Below are positions 36,700-48,971 of a DNA stretch of 64,000 bases, piece by piece. Under the pieces are notes generated by a model. That model worked only from the letters and a program-made list of their open reading frames with translations, searched no databases and was not told the DNA's origin. This DNA comes from Diorhabda sublineata (Eukaryota; Arthropoda; Insecta; Coleoptera; Chrysomelidae), in NCBI RefSeq assembly GCF_026230105.1, contig NC_079476.1, positions 10,306,709 through 10,370,708 on the forward strand, given 5' to 3'. Within the stretch, counting starts at the first letter, position 1; each line of letters begins with the position of its first letter. A program made the position numbers and the translations under genes.

Positions 36700-37190
36700 C
36701 AGCTTGAATTTCAGAATCCACTAATGCTCTTTCTCTATCAGCGCATTTTCAATATGTTTCAGGAATTTTCCAAAAACTGCCTGTACTTGTTCTTCAGTAA
36801 TTGATCGTGTTGCGTGTGTTATTTCACTATTATTCAGAATACGTTATTTTGTAACCCTTCCTCAGAAAAAGCAATATTGAAAGGTCTGGGAATCTACTAG
36901 ACCCACATGTAACAATCATTCTCTCAAACTCTTTCACCAAACTCATCATTCGTCCAGAAAGAAGGTTTATAAAAAGAGTAAGTAATAAAAGAAGGTTCAA
37001 TGATTTCAAGGCGGTATGACACGGCACACCAAACATTTACTTTTTTGAAATAATACCTTCTTACTTTAATTTCAAAATGGGAATTGCCTTCGCTCCAAAT
37101 ATTGACAGTTTTAGGAATACGGAATACCATTTGTGGTAAAAGTTCATTCGTCAGAAAAAATTGTTAATTCATGACAATTTCTTTTTACCA
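36700..37190 (-). pseudogene. Tc1/mariner superfamily transposase relic (Tc3-like)
   Basis: On the - strand, TNELLPQMVFRIPKTVNIWS and EGNSHFEIKVRRYY, then KKVNVWCAVSYRLEIIEPSF, match the segment after the first catalytic aspartate in a common insect transposase group (family form NIWxxENPHxxxExxxxSxKVNVWCxxxxxxIIGPFF). The aspartate itself should lie in the TNE position (family form TDE), so it reads N. After a gap, the C-terminus is visible near 36815-36715 as THATRSITEEQVQAVFGKFL and KHIENALIEKEH (family form IRxACxxIxxExLxxVxxxFxxRIxxCIxxxGxHFEH). The block with the other catalytic residues is missing. Confidence 0.6.
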
Positions 37191-37944
37191 AAATTAGGCT
37201 TCCTTGAAGACAAACAGCACTGGAATCACTTTGCTTCCCCACTTTCTTCTGAAGTGTGACAAATTTTAACTTTGTAAAGATGAATTCTGTGTGCTTAATA
37301 TGATCCCTCTAGATGTGATTTACGTATGTTTGCAACTCAACCTGTCATTATAAGCTTTTATATTTCATTTCTTTCTGTCGTAAGAAATTTCTTAATTAAA
37401 CCCCAAGCAGTATTTAATTTATTGTAGTATTTGGATACCTTTTACTGAATAAATGTTATTAATTCTGTGGGAATGGACACACATTGGTTTTACCAAGGCA
37501 GTTTTTGTCACAATACTCGTAGTGTATTCTAAAGCAAGAGTTGTATGTAAACCTATAACGCACGAAGTGAAAAGTTCACGCTGGAAGCTGCGCAGTGTCG
37601 AATGCACAAAAGGCTTACAATTCATGTAATTGCCTATCTATTTGTAGATAATATTAATTAGATGTTGACATACAATAATATTTTTTTGCACAAAAAGCTG
37701 AGAACTAAGAAATTATATGTGTTGTCGACCTTCATAGGTATTCTTTTAATCCAAAATGTTTCTCTCAATTGATTAAATTTATATGAATAGACCAAATAAA
37801 GTGCTACGTAGCTAAAATTTTGATTGAAACAAGAAATGTAAGCACGTGTGTATCATAAAATCTCATTACGTGCACGTTATTGATAAATGTCACTAAAAAA
37901 GATCGAGTAAATACATCGACATTAGCAGAATTAACATTCACATT

Positions 37945-38085
37945 TTCAGAGGGCTTCTGACGGAACACTGTAACTTACATAAACACCCTGAGATAATAAA
38001 AATAAGAGCTACCAGCGACTGCACGTTTTGTGGAGGAGAGAAAAAACCCAAACACATACATAATTTCTGCATGCCCCGTTACATT
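37945..38085 (+). pseudogene. LINE C-terminal zinc-knuckle fragment
   Basis: A short run reading GLLTEHCNLHKHPEI and SDCTFCGGEKKPKHIHNFC matches the C-terminus downstream of the RNase H domain in several arthropod LINEs. The family form is LTGHCxLNxHLxxxGxxxxxxCRFCGxxxETPxHILxxC. The four metal ligands C-C-H-C are all visible. Nothing upstream of it in the same frame is recognisable, so only the 3' tip of an element remains. Confidence 0.55.
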
Positions 38086-38689
38086 CAGAATGTGTGTTAA
38101 TTGTTTTGGATCTTGATGATTAAATTAATTATATTACTCTTTGTTCTACATTCGGTATTATTTTACATAACATGCTTTGAAATTTGTTAATGAGGATAGT
38201 TTCATTTTTATCTTTTGGAAATGTTTGTTGAATTATGTTGTTATGAAGTTATTATGAATGATATCAAACCAGTTTACTCTAGTAAAAATATCAAAAGTTT
38301 GAACTAAGAGCTTCAATGAATTATTTTATTTATGGAGTTTTGGGTTGAAAATGCCTTCTGAATGTCTTAATGCATTCGGAAAATCAATTACTAGTTGATG
38401 CGATATATCATTTCACAAATATCTAGTATCACTTTGAAAGAACTGAATCGGCAAATCTAAACACCACCTCTTATTTAAAGACAGAACCATTTATCATTTT
38501 CATTTATTATTTCAATATATTTGTTAATGTTACTCGCAAACAACGTCAAAAGAAATATATAATTACAAGTGAGCGTAACGGAAAATTAAATGTAGTAATT
38601 AGTAATAACTAAATTCAAAATTATATTCACATTAAAGTTGAATCTATTATCATTATTACAAAGTATGAAGTATTTGACATTTTTATATT

Positions 38690-38785
38690 TTTATGTAAAT
38701 TTTTATATTGTACTTGACCATAATTTTAGTCCTAGATGATGAATACATAGGTAATCGAATGCTCGGAATATATTAGAGTTAGTTC
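38690..38785 (+). repeat. Dispersed repeat, copy A (possible retroelement 3' end)
   Basis: A stretch of about 90 bp containing TTTTATATTGTACTTGACCA, GATGAATACAT and GCTCGGAATATATTAGAGTT recurs on the same strand at 57912-57995 with scattered differences. In both places it is followed by AT-rich DNA. It looks like the conserved 3' end of a retroelement, perhaps Penelope-like, but no coding part is visible. Confidence 0.6.
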
Positions 38786-38789
38786 ACTT

Positions 38790-40330
38790 TTGTGTTTAAT
38801 TTTACACAATCCCAAATCTCACTGAGATGGTTTATGTTTGCTTTTCTGTTTATACAATTTTGTGGTTGGGCGATGTAGGACATTTCTCGGAAAGCTCTTT
38901 TTTAAGATGTGGTTCAGTGAGATTTTTTCCTGCCTACTCTACTTTCTACTTCATACTTGGCTTCAAATTTACCTTTTAGACTGAACCCTAATAATACAAT
39001 ATCATTAAACTTAACATAATATAAAATCTCTAATTAAAGTTTTATAGATCTAGTAGAACTTACATCCCCATAAGGTTAAAGCTCCACTGATCAACTGATC
39101 TTTTGATTGACCAATAAGGGTATAATGGACGTTCCCCTAATCTTCCATTTCCCTCAGAGTCTTTGTTGCTCTAAACCAGATTAGGGTTTCCTCACGAGCT
39201 TAGTCAACATTAACCTTTCTATCACAACTTTTATACGGAGATTTCTATATGTTTTACATATTCTAACTATACATATATTTTTATATTTACAAATTGATAT
39301 ACGCTCACAAATCTAGACGATTAAATTAAAGACACAGAAACAATCACGATCTCTTAACGAAAATATTATTAGAGTGGTTTTTCTTTTGGCCGGTTATTTG
39401 CTATCCATTGCGGGCTACAGATATGTTGGTAAATATTATATTTGTATATCTTAGAATATCATTTTTAGTAATTCACATGATATTTTGTGCAAATATGTGC
39501 ATTATTTGATGATAAAAGGAACTTCAATTATATTGAATTTTGAAAAAAATAAAGTTTCTCAATTTTTTCTTCTTAAGTTATCAATTGGAGGTATTCTATA
39601 TTACAAATTACATAGATATAATTATGACAAAAAAATGATACTGTAATAATATGGTGTCATGGCGCCAGACAGTCCTGTGGGGACGAAATAGAGAAAAAGC
39701 GGCGCGGAGTACGGAATTCATGCCTCACACCAGTTACACTCTAGGATTTTTATTAGCGATTTTTCTGCTTGCGGAAAGTATTTAATTATATTGTTTTCTT
39801 ATTCTGATATTATTACCTTTAAATTAAAAAAATAGGCGTGCTCGAGTAAAATCAGAAATTGTTTTTTGCAATTTTATTACCTTCCAATCCCTTTGGGTCA
39901 CGCTCAAACCATCAGATTGGCAGAATTGGGACTTTTTAGATCGTAATTAATTTGACATATTCCTATATTAAAGCTCATCCTCATCCATAGGTAATTCACG
40001 TACTTACTTACTTAATCCTGACGCCTTTCTACCTTTGCAGGTGTAAAGCTTACCCTCCCTTATGTTAATCTGACGCGCTGCAATAAATCCCAAAATCCCC
40101 TCTTGGGCTCTCCTAGTATGTACTTCGAATACATAAGAAATGCAACTGCTGTACCTAGGATGTATGGAATACCATGTTTCTCCCAGGATGACATTCCATA
40201 AGCAGATATATCCAGAGGCGTACATTGTTGGAGTTCGACGGGAATTGTAAATAACATAATATGTCCCTCATAGGAAAACACAGCACACTTAATGCGATGT
40301 TAAAAGTATTTTCCATGTTCCTCTGTCAAA
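38790..40330. other. Intron sequence, nothing recognised
   Basis: A less AT-rich pocket at 40000-40280 has two overlapping open frames on the - strand. Neither shows a motif I know, and I do not call them genes. Confidence 0.4.
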
Positions 40331-40344
40331 ATGAGCTACACTTT

Positions 40345-41013
40345 TTTTCCATTCGCCATAGGAGGGACAAGAGGTCGATTTTGTTATTGTTTTAAGAACA
40401 GCTTATTACGATGAAAATTTTGAAATCGATCACAATACTAGATTCGTCGAATATGCTCTGAAGAAAACAAAAATTATGGCTCCTTAAATGCTAAAAAAAA
40501 GTAGTAAAAGGCTCAATAACGAATAGGCAAATGTTCGAGGTCTCTAGTCACCATATCTACTATGTGTAATGCTTCAAAATTCCTCACATTTTGTACAGAG
40601 AAGAAGATATTCAAAAAACGTACAAAAACCATGAAAAATCCTCGAAACTAGGCAACTTGTGGTACCTCCTGTTTCCCCCCACCTCGACATATTGACCTCA
40701 TATATACGTTAAAATTTCTTATTTAATCTCTACTACTCGAATTGAAAATTCGATTCTAAAAAATGTATTCGGTGTATTGAAGAAAAACCGCAATTTTGAG
40801 GTGTTTTCACAAAAATCGGAAAATGGGGAAATTTTCAATTTGAAATTTGGGGCACTTCTCGAGATCGGATCTTAAAAGTAATGACATATGCATGTTCATA
40901 AGAGTCAAAATATGTAAAATTGACACTAAGAACGTCAAAATTGCTCACCCCACTTTTTTACGGGGGGTGGAACCTCAAAAATCGACCCCTTGTCCCTACT
41001 ATGGCGAATTTCG
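40345..41013. mobile_element. Foldback/MITE-like element with about 32-bp inverted repeats
   Basis: Left arm ATTCGCCATAGGAGGGACAA followed by GAGGTCGATTTT (about 40352-40383) is matched inverted at 40977-41010, which reads ATTCGCCATAGTAGGGACAA then GGGGTCGATTTT in the opposite direction. I count two mismatches in 32. The 0.6 kb between them has no open frame of note. Target duplication was not determined. Confidence 0.6.
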
Positions 41014-41099
41014 AGAGGCTCCCAATCTCTAAAATTTTCCTTTGGCATCATTGCTCAACATACCAATTTTCATGCTTCTATCATTAATTGCCACTTTTT

Positions 41100-42000
41100 T
41101 GCAGTTTGCCACTGCACTATATGGCATCCGAGGTGTTCGTCTAAAATGGTTTGTATCTTACCTTGAATGTAGAAAATAACTGGAATGAGCTAATGATAAT
41201 ATTTCGAGCAATTTAACAGTTAACAGTGGTGTACCTCAGGAATGAGTTTTGGGTCCATTTCTTTTGTTAGTGTTCAATAATGATGTCACGGACTGACGAA
41301 TGAATGGTAGATTCACTTTATTTGCGGATGAAACCAGTGTAACCTGGAGTGGTCCAGACTTCCAAGTTTTACATTCTACGAGTACTATGGGTGAAGATCA
41401 TTACTATCAAGTCCTGGTCTAAAGCGAATGGGCTCTGCTGAAACACAGAAAAAAAATTAATTTTATCCTACAAAAGATTTTACAACTTTTAAAATTCAAT
41501 ATTGACTCCCAATTCGATCAAGTTTCTTTGACTACATGTGGAAACTTCAAATTTCAAACAAGAGCTATTCGTTACATTTATGGTTTGAGTAGTGGAAATC
41601 ATTGCGAATTCTATTTTTAAAAACACAAAATTCTAACTCTTCTCGCTCTTTTCTCTCACACTTTCACAACTCAACTCATATTTACCTTACTAGAAGAAAA
41701 AAAATGGACATTTAGTTTATTATACCATATAATACCCACCTCTAATCTGGTGAAAACTCCATCATTTTCAATGCCAAAATTACTCAATCAGGTACTTTCA
41801 AAATTAAAAGGCAAATACATTAAATAAGTTCCGAATAATAAAAAAGGCTTCTCTGCTTGAATGGAATGGAACCCATAACTTCTGTTCAAGGAATACATTA
41901 TATAACTACTTTTAGTATAAGCATACCCTAATAAATTTTTATCTCTCAGAGTGAATTGAGAGCTTGTTTTGGCGTCTAAGCAAACTCTTCGAGACAATGT
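41100..42000 (+). pseudogene. LINE relic (CR1/Jockey-like reverse transcriptase)
   Basis: Begins mid-domain with LYGIRGVRLKWFVSYLECRK (RT block 4; family form YGIRGxxLxWFxSYLxxRxQ). NSGVPQE and VLGPFLLLVFNNDVTD follow (block 5), then LFADETSVTWSG (YADD box mutated to FADE) and SEWALLKH (family form WxxxNxLxLN). After shifts the C-terminal part shows KLQTSIRAIRYIYGLSSGNH-like pieces around 41545-41600 and FSMPKLLNQVLSKLKGKYIK near 41770-41830, the usual 3' region of such elements. Several stops and frameshifts are present. Both the 5' half and the poly-A or tail repeat are absent. Confidence 0.65.
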
Positions 42001-45000
42001 GATTGGAAGAGTATCGAGTATATATATTTGTATCGAAAATTATAGCTAGCAATCTAAATATTTGGGTCATCAGTGGTGTTTTGATTATTTATATTTCATA
42101 GCGCTGTTTATTCTAATTATTGTTCTGATTCATTTCATTAATTTTTTTTGTCGTTTCCTAATAAAATTAACAGATATCAAATATTGATTGAAGCTATTAT
42201 TTAATAGGACAAAGAAGTCAATAATAATTAGTATAAAATTGCCAAAATCAGCTCAGCACCAACATCAATACTGAGTAGAAATTCAAAAAAATATGAATTT
42301 CACTTTTTTTCCAAATTTTTTTCAACAACCCATTTTTTATTTGCTAGTAAAATTTATAATGAGCAAATCGTCGTCAGTCCGGATTAATTCCGAAGTATTC
42401 TACATTTTTTTTGTCGTAGAAGATGCCCGTTTAATATTATAGCTGAACAAGTCCCTTTCCGTTGGGTGTTGGTAACACGAACAGATTTGTTCTTAGTCTT
42501 TAGCCACAAATAGCAATAGCTGGTTCCTGAGTCACCTGCATATGTGCTGGTAGTTACGTTGTTGTGTGTGGGAATATCAGCTGTGTACATAAGATACTTC
42601 CCTGTGGAATGCTTGACAAAATTGGCTGTAAATTTTATCGCGAAAAAAAATTGAACACATATGAATTTCAGTGATAATACTAACTAGATATAAAAATATC
42701 AAGTAGTGCTCTTAAGGATATGTTAAAATATAATAAGAGAGTTTTTTCATAACAAAGCTCCTATTTACCATACCTTTCATTTAGTTAGATATATTGAGAC
42801 TGTAATATTAAATATATAAATGATACGGTGACGATCGGACTCCTTGATTAACAAAATTTTGCTTTTAAAAAATTCTCATTGAATTATATCCTCTAACGGT
42901 AGACATACAAACAAAAATATTTTCCGTGATTTCTGATATGTGCTAGAGCGCTATTTTTTTTGGGAAACATATATAATAATAAATAATTCAAATTCGAATG
43001 TCCTTTCCATCCCTAATCCTCGTTTATTCCGCGTACTTTTATTGCAATAATAACAGTCATATAGAATTTTCATTGTCTAATATAAATCCTACAACGCCTG
43101 GGATATATCGTCATTCCAGTATTTTTATATTCGTCTATTTAGTTGAGGACGTATAGAATAAAAGTAACTACTTTTTTAATTCAACATAACTAGTTTTTTG
43201 AATTAAAACGCGAAAATTCATCCTTTTTTTGTTCCAGTATTTATCACACTTCTTTTTATCAAATTTATTCCAATAAAAAATAGTAAATTTTTTTATTCAA
43301 CAAACTTTCGAGGAAAAATGTGAAATTGGATTGGTCGATAGAGTTTTCACACTCTATTGATTGATTATCTTAAATACAACTACAAAGTGTAAGGTTGAAA
43401 GTAGAAGGAAGGAAAAAAATCTGAAAACTCACAAAAGATGAATAGCTATGTTTTTTTAATTCAAATATCAACAGAATATAGGTTTGTGAATATTTTTATT
43501 GAGGAACACTAGCTATAAGGCAAAACGTATATATCCCGTCTATAACCATGCAACAAATTCTCACACATTCGAAACAATAGGGAAAGAATAGAAGGGAAAG
43601 TTTGAGAAGTATATTACCATTAGTTTAGTGAAAGAGCATATTAAACTGTTCCCTCAGTGGTTCCATTATTGTCGGGCAAAAACAAAAAGGTAGTACCTAG
43701 AAGGTGACCTATCATGTAAGAAAATGAGTGAGTTATATTGAAAATTTGTAGCAGAAAAAGGTTCAAACCCTGTTAAATTTTACAAATATCGTCAAATTTT
43801 AAGTACAGAGATTATTAACTTCTTATAATAAACCGGTATAAGACTTACACGATCTTTGTGTTGAGATAAAAAATATGTTGAAAAGAAATATTTTTTGTGA
43901 GAAAAGAAGAAGCAGAAGACAAAGATCAATTTTGAATCATAATAAACCTAGAGGTAGGGATGAAGAATTTGTTTTACAAGTCTAAGCTTAATATTTACAA
44001 CATGACAGCACATCCTTGAATTGCCGGAAAAGGCTATTCTGCAGTTTGGCCAGAAGTTGTTGCCGTCTATAAAAGGGTTACAGAAGGAATTGAAGGAATT
44101 AAGTTTGTAGAGCGACAGCTGCGTCCTACGAAATCGGAATTTTCTGTACCAGGACACTCATGCATCCAGGAAGGTGATTCGGTACATAGCGCAAATGAGC
44201 GTACTTTGCGTAAATACTCATCCCCCATTATTTTGATTCTAAAAGTGATTCATATAAAACCTTATAGAATACTTCAAAAGAGATACTTCATTTTAAATGA
44301 ATTATAAAGCTATTCTATTTTCAGACGTGGTATTCTTACAATTTCTTAACAAACACAGTTTTCTAAATAATAATTGACTGGTACTTCTATTTTTTTATTA
44401 ATACAATTTATTCAACACTATATCAAATATGAATTCATTAAATTCAATAGTAAGCAAACGACTGTTATTCGAATAAATTACGTTTACTACAAAAAAGTTA
44501 TTTTAAAGTCAATAATCAAAACGGGCAAAAAAGGTAAACTAAAACTTTCATTCGCATTCTGAAAATATACTATGTAAAGTATTTTATTCCACTTTTCATC
44601 ATTATCTACTTTTAAACATTGTGTTTATAACATACGTCTCACTGATATAAGTTGCACTTATTTGAAAAATATTATATCCTCTAATATCGTGTTTGTTTAC
44701 TAGACGAAAATAACGATTTTGGCAATTCATTGAACTTAAAGACCTGGACGTCCTTGAACTCCACAATTCCGAGTTAACTTTATTGAAACCGAAATTTTCT
44801 TTTGTATAAAAATATTGTCGTAAAACTATGGGCTAGACATCAGCTTGTCAAGATCTATGAGGAGACGTACTATCGATTACATATTGTGAGTCTTTACGTA
44901 TTATTCAGTGAGAATTAACTAACTCAATCAATGGTAAACAATTTCTTTTTTCGGGTTTATGTGTGTGTCCTAATTGGTTTGTTTATATCTTGTTTTTGAG

Positions 45001-45542
45001 TTTTCTATGAAGAAATATCTATTAATTACCAGATTTGTTGTCAATGAGGATGCCGATGTACAATCGGTTTTAACCACCACAACTCTCTTTTTTTTTAATT
45101 AGATTGAAACATTGCAGGGATCTAGATATTTTCAATTGTTTATTATGAAACGATGACAAACATTCTTGAAATAGTACCAAAAAATAAGTAAATCAGTTGA
45201 CAGTCTCAATAAATATCTCGTAATCTTGCTGTATTCAGGTTATCTAATTGTTGCTGTCGTCCTATTATTAATAATAATTAATAATTGTCTTTTCATGAAT
45301 TTTCATCTCCATTTTTTTGTTCATATAATTTTGCTATATTATTCAAAATAACCAAAGAGTTTTGAATAAATCACTGCAATTCGAGGGCTCCTACTTAAGT
45401 TTCGATATAGATGTGAATATGTCAGATCTGACATTGCCGTCATAAAAATTGACTTTTTAATGTCGTACCTTTTCATATCAAAACGTGTTGTCCTGCGAGT
45501 GCTATTTGAATTATATACAGATACTTGAAACATTCAACAAAA

Positions 45543-46045
45543 AATGGAATTAAATCGCGAATATTTTCGTGCGACTTTTTCTATGACTTTCGACATAGAC
45601 TGAACCAACAGCAGCGGGCCGATCAACTAGCTTCGACAGTTTGGTGATGAAACATCATATCGAGCCACTGTGTTTTGCTGGTTTCCCGAAATCAATCATG
45701 GTCACACTTCGCTACAGGAGGAATTTTGTGAAGGTCGTTCAAAATCAGCTGTTGTGCCAGTAAATGGATACATATGAACTAGAAACTGAACAACAATCGA
45801 CTGTATGTGTCTTTCAATACGAGCCAAATTCAACAAAAGTTGTTTGCGCATGAAGCATTTTGAAGCAGATGCGATTTTTCGGAATAATTGGACATATTGC
45901 CTCTATTATAGCAATCTAGAACAGTCAATTCTGAGTGGTTCACCAGCATTTTGTCGCCAGATAAAGGGAAATTAATCGCAGAAGACGAATCATTCTCCGC
46001 CACGACAATGCGATCTGTCACACATCAGTTCATACAAAAACTTTC
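45543..46045 (+). pseudogene. Mariner transposase, 5' portion, disrupted
   Basis: Starts at ATG 45543 with MELNREYFRATFF and YDFRHRLNQQQRADQLAS, the usual N-terminal helix-turn-helix of this mariner subfamily. It continues after shifts with SHFATGGIL-type remnants of the GRxSLQDExREGRP linker. A deletion follows, then YELETEQQSTVCVFQYEPN (first catalytic block lost), KQMRFFGIIGHI and RRIILRHDNAICHTSVHT. The last of these carries the second catalytic aspartate (HDNA). The LINE starts immediately afterwards. Stops are present, so it was probably dead before or soon after the insertion. Confidence 0.75.
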
Positions 46046-48665
46046 TATTTAATGTCGCATCAACTACAAGGTTATTAGCGATATGTCAGTTGTTCATAAT
46101 TCATGATACAGTTGAGTGTCTTTTAGGTATTTGATTAAGTCTGCGGTATTACAATTATTGTTCAGAAAAGCGATCATGGTGTTTGGGAAGTTGTTAATTA
46201 GCCTTTCGTTTTTGTACTTTTGACAGTTCAACAATAAATGTTTCACATTTAGATTTTCGTTACAAGTTTCACATATTGGTGTGTTTTCTCGGTAAAATAA
46301 ATGTGAGTGTGTCACTTTGGTGTTCCCCAGCCTTAAACGATCGATTTTTATTTGATCCGTACGATTTTTGAAGCTGTTTTACCATGGTTGAACGGATGGT
46401 TTTATAGATTTCTATATCGACTGCGATTTGTTCCACTCACTTTGCCACTGGCACTGTACTTTTGTTTTTATTGTCCTTTTATAGTCGTTTGCTATCACTT
46501 CCCGTACAATTGTTCTTCGTTGCTATCTGCTGCTTCTTTGGCACATTTGTCTGCTTTTTTATTTCCTGCGATTCCTGTGTGTGATGGGACCCAAATAATT
46601 GATACTTTTGCTTTGGTTAGGTGGATAAGGTGTAGTTGAGTTTTAATAAGGATACCTATAGGGTGTTTGGGAAAGAGTTGTTGGATGGTTTGTATCGAGC
46701 TCATGGAGTCTGTAATTATGGCTATTCTATTGATTTCTATTGATTTCTTCTAGCGATGATTAGTGCCTGTAATATGGCATAGAGTTCTCCAGTGTGAACG
46801 TTGTGAAGATAGTTTAAATATGTGTATTTCGTTCTCTACTACTACTGCGGCTCCTAGGCCATTAGGTGTTTTGGAAGCGTCGGTGTACAGAAAATGGTAT
46901 TCTTTGAAGCTTTTGTCTGTAAGAGTACAGAACGATTGTGTTATTAGAGAACGGGTTGTTTCTTCTTTTATAAAGGAGTTCATGTTGACGTTGATGGTGG
47001 GAATAGGGATTGTCCAAGGAGGGGGGATATTTATGTGGCTTGGAAAGAAATCTGGTAATTCAAGTACAAGGGTGTTTGTGTATTGGCAAAATCTTTCATA
47101 GAACGGAATAGTTGTTTGTTTGTTTTCGAATAGGTGTTTGAAGCGATCTGTGTTAATTTTCTGATTAACAGGGTTATTTTTATTTGACAGGACTAATGTT
47201 GCATAGTTCATACTTAATTGAATTCTTCGGAGTCGGAGGGGTGATATTTCGGTGAGGCAATGGAGGCTTTAGATCGGTGTTGTTCGGAATGCGCCAGTAG
47301 CGATTCTTAGTGCAGTACTTTGCAATGTGTCAAGTTGTTTAATATATGTTTTTTCGCATGATGCATAGGCGATTGAGCCGTAGTCGATTCTTGATCTTAT
47401 GAGTGTCTTATATAGGTTTGTCAAACATATAGAATCGGCGCCCCATTTATGGCTGGCTATTGTTTTTAATAAATTGATGCCGTTTTGGCAGACTTTCTTG
47501 AGGTGATTAATGTGTTGTTTCCAAGTAAGTTTTTGATCAAAGATAATGCCCATAAACTTAATGCTTTCCACAAATTCCAAACTTTTACCTTTCAAAGTCA
47601 GTACGGGCGTTTCTTGTATATATTTTCTGGAGAAGTTGATACACTTTGTTTTGGTTTCGGAGAATTTCAATCCGCTATTGTTAGACCAGTTGTTTAATTC
47701 GTCTAGTGCAATTTGTATATGTTTTTGAATAGTAGTTAGGTTTTTACCTTTTGCAAACAATATCAGGTCATCGGCATACAATCTTCCTTTGACTAATGGA
47801 GAGCATCTATCGTGTATATCGGAGATCGCGATAAGAAAGAGGGTGGAGCTTATTGTGGACCCTTGTGGTATCCCATTCTTCTGTATTTTTTTTAACATAG
47901 AGGTTTGAGTCTATTCTTACTTGGAAGTATCTATCTGTGATAAAATTGTTGATGAATTGTAAAATGTTTCCTCTTAGGCCCCAATGATGTAATTTTGAGA
48001 TTATGTTGGGTCTCCATACCACGTCGTACGCTTTAGAGATGAATACTGCTATGCATTCTTGTTTATTGGGCAGTCCTTATTTCAGATTCGAGATCTATCA
48101 GGTTATCGGCTGTGCATCTGTTTTGGCGAAATCCGCTTTGCTCTGGTATTAATAAATCGTTATGTTCTAGTACCCAGAGAAGTCTACGATTGGTCATTTT
48201 TTCCATGATTTTGCATAGAACATTGGTTAAGGATATTGGTCGATATGAGTCTGGGTTGGTTCTCGTTTTGTCGGGTTTCAAAAAAGGAATTATCACAGCT
48301 TCGCGCCAACTTGAAAGGAAGACTTTATGGATCCAAATGTAGTTGTATAGTTTTGATAGGTATTCTTTGGTGGTAATGGAAAGTTTTTGTAGGAATATAC
48401 AGGTATTTGGTCTTGACCAGGAGCTGTCGGTTTTTGTTATTTCAGAGCTTCGTGTAGTTCTGTTTTGTTGAAAGGGTAATTGAAGGGATTTGTTTCAGTT
48501 TCCGTAGAATCTATTAATTTTTCTTTCTTGATATCTCTTGTAGTTTGTATGAATGTTGGGTCGTAGTTTGAATCGCTAGAGTTATGGGTTAGGGGGATTT
48601 AGATGGCGTTGAGGATGTTATTGTAGACACGAATTTAGTCCATGATTCGCGCCTACTCTTTTTCA
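46046..48665 (-). mobile_element. I/Nimb-type LINE, antisense, nested in the mariner
   Basis: A non-LTR retrotransposon with its 5' end near 48665 and its 3' end near 46046. The 3' terminal sequence on the - strand, GTAGTTGATGCGACATTAAA, resembles the conserved 3' end of I/Nimb-clade elements. It lies directly against mariner sequence on both sides. It carries reverse transcriptase, RNase H and a C-terminal zinc-knuckle motif in the usual order, without the 5' endonuclease and ORF1, so it is 5'-truncated. This is the best preserved coding relic in the window. Exact ends and target duplication are uncertain. Confidence 0.8.
46094..48420 (-). pseudogene. LINE ORF2: reverse transcriptase, RNase H, zinc knuckle
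   Basis: Read from 48420 down. WIHKVFLSSWREAVIIPFLK and RPISLTNVLCKIMEKM (RT blocks 1-2) come first, then PEQSGFRQNRCTADNL (block 2a). VWRPNIISKLHHWGLRGN (block 4) follows after a shift. The long frame 47898-47269 has GIPQGSTISSTLFLIAISDI (block 5), LYADDLILF (catalytic YADD box intact), KTKCINF and FMGIIFDQKLTWKQHI. Frame 47211-46750 has PIPTINVNMNSF and FLYTDASKTPNGLGAAVV, the first RNase H aspartate block. Frame 46704-46495 has VSIIWVPSHTGIAGNKKADK, the last RNase H block. Frame 46315-46094 ends with CETCNENLNVKHLLLNC, a C-C-H-C zinc knuckle. Four to six frameshifts and a few stops separate these pieces. RNase H places it outside the Jockey clade, nearest to I/Nimb or R1/Loa. Confidence 0.85.
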
Positions 48666-48669
48666 TAAT

Positions 48670-48923
48670 GTATCTTTTTTGAAAAGTCAAAACATCGAAT
48701 TGATGAATTCATTCGCCCTACTGGCCTTGTTTGGCAGTCAATGATCCTTTCTTATTCCCGCAATTAAATTGTGATTTCCATGTTTTTTCACACCTTAAAT
48801 GCATTCAAATCACATGTTTTGGAAGTACTTCGATCCTAAAGGAAAAGATGCTTCGACAATTGGTTCAAACGCATACAAAAGAGATCTTTATTAAGAATAT
48901 TTTGGGTCATATCGAATTATAAA
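48670..48923 (+). pseudogene. Mariner transposase, 3' portion, after the LINE
   Basis: Resumes with SQNIELM-like sequence (about 48682-48705), then a degraded form of the third aspartate block (family form SPDLAPNDFFLF; here ALFGSQ and SFLIP in shifted frames). It ends with LNAFKSHVLEVLRS and RCFDNWFKRIQK. The same tail is seen at 14640-14740. The usual last residues (CIDLNGEYFEKQ) are replaced by a frameshifted end near 48910. Confidence 0.7.
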
Positions 48924-48971
48924 TATTTGTTCTCATTCGTCTATCTCAAAACTTAAGTAGCCACCCGCGTA

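Larger units (their letters stand above)
45382..48969 (+). mobile_element. Mariner element interrupted by an antisense LINE
   Basis: The left end CGAGGGCTCCTACTTAAGTT (45382) pairs with a right end that reads inward CGCGGGTGGCTACTTAAGTT (ending 48969 and followed by TA). Transposase N-terminal and central parts occupy 45543-46045 and the C-terminal part 48670-48923. The 2.6 kb in between is a LINE on the - strand. Taken out, the mariner would be about 1 kb, somewhat short of a full element because of internal deletions. It belongs to the same subfamily as the relic at 14219. Confidence 0.8.

Noticed and set aside
38730..38760. Hammerhead ribozyme-like pieces (GATGA, then GAA) in the dispersed repeat
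   Set aside because: The conserved CTGATGA and GAAA core with three pairing stems could not be assembled. The sequence reads AGATGATGAATAC and TCGAATGC, so the core is not present.
40004..40281. Two overlapping 73-codon frames on the - strand in a less AT-rich pocket
   Set aside because: Neither matches a family that I know, and no start context or neighbours support a gene. An unrecognised repeat is likelier.
46763..47101. 112-codon open frame on the + strand
   Set aside because: It is the antisense shadow of the LINE RNase H and linker coding region on the - strand.
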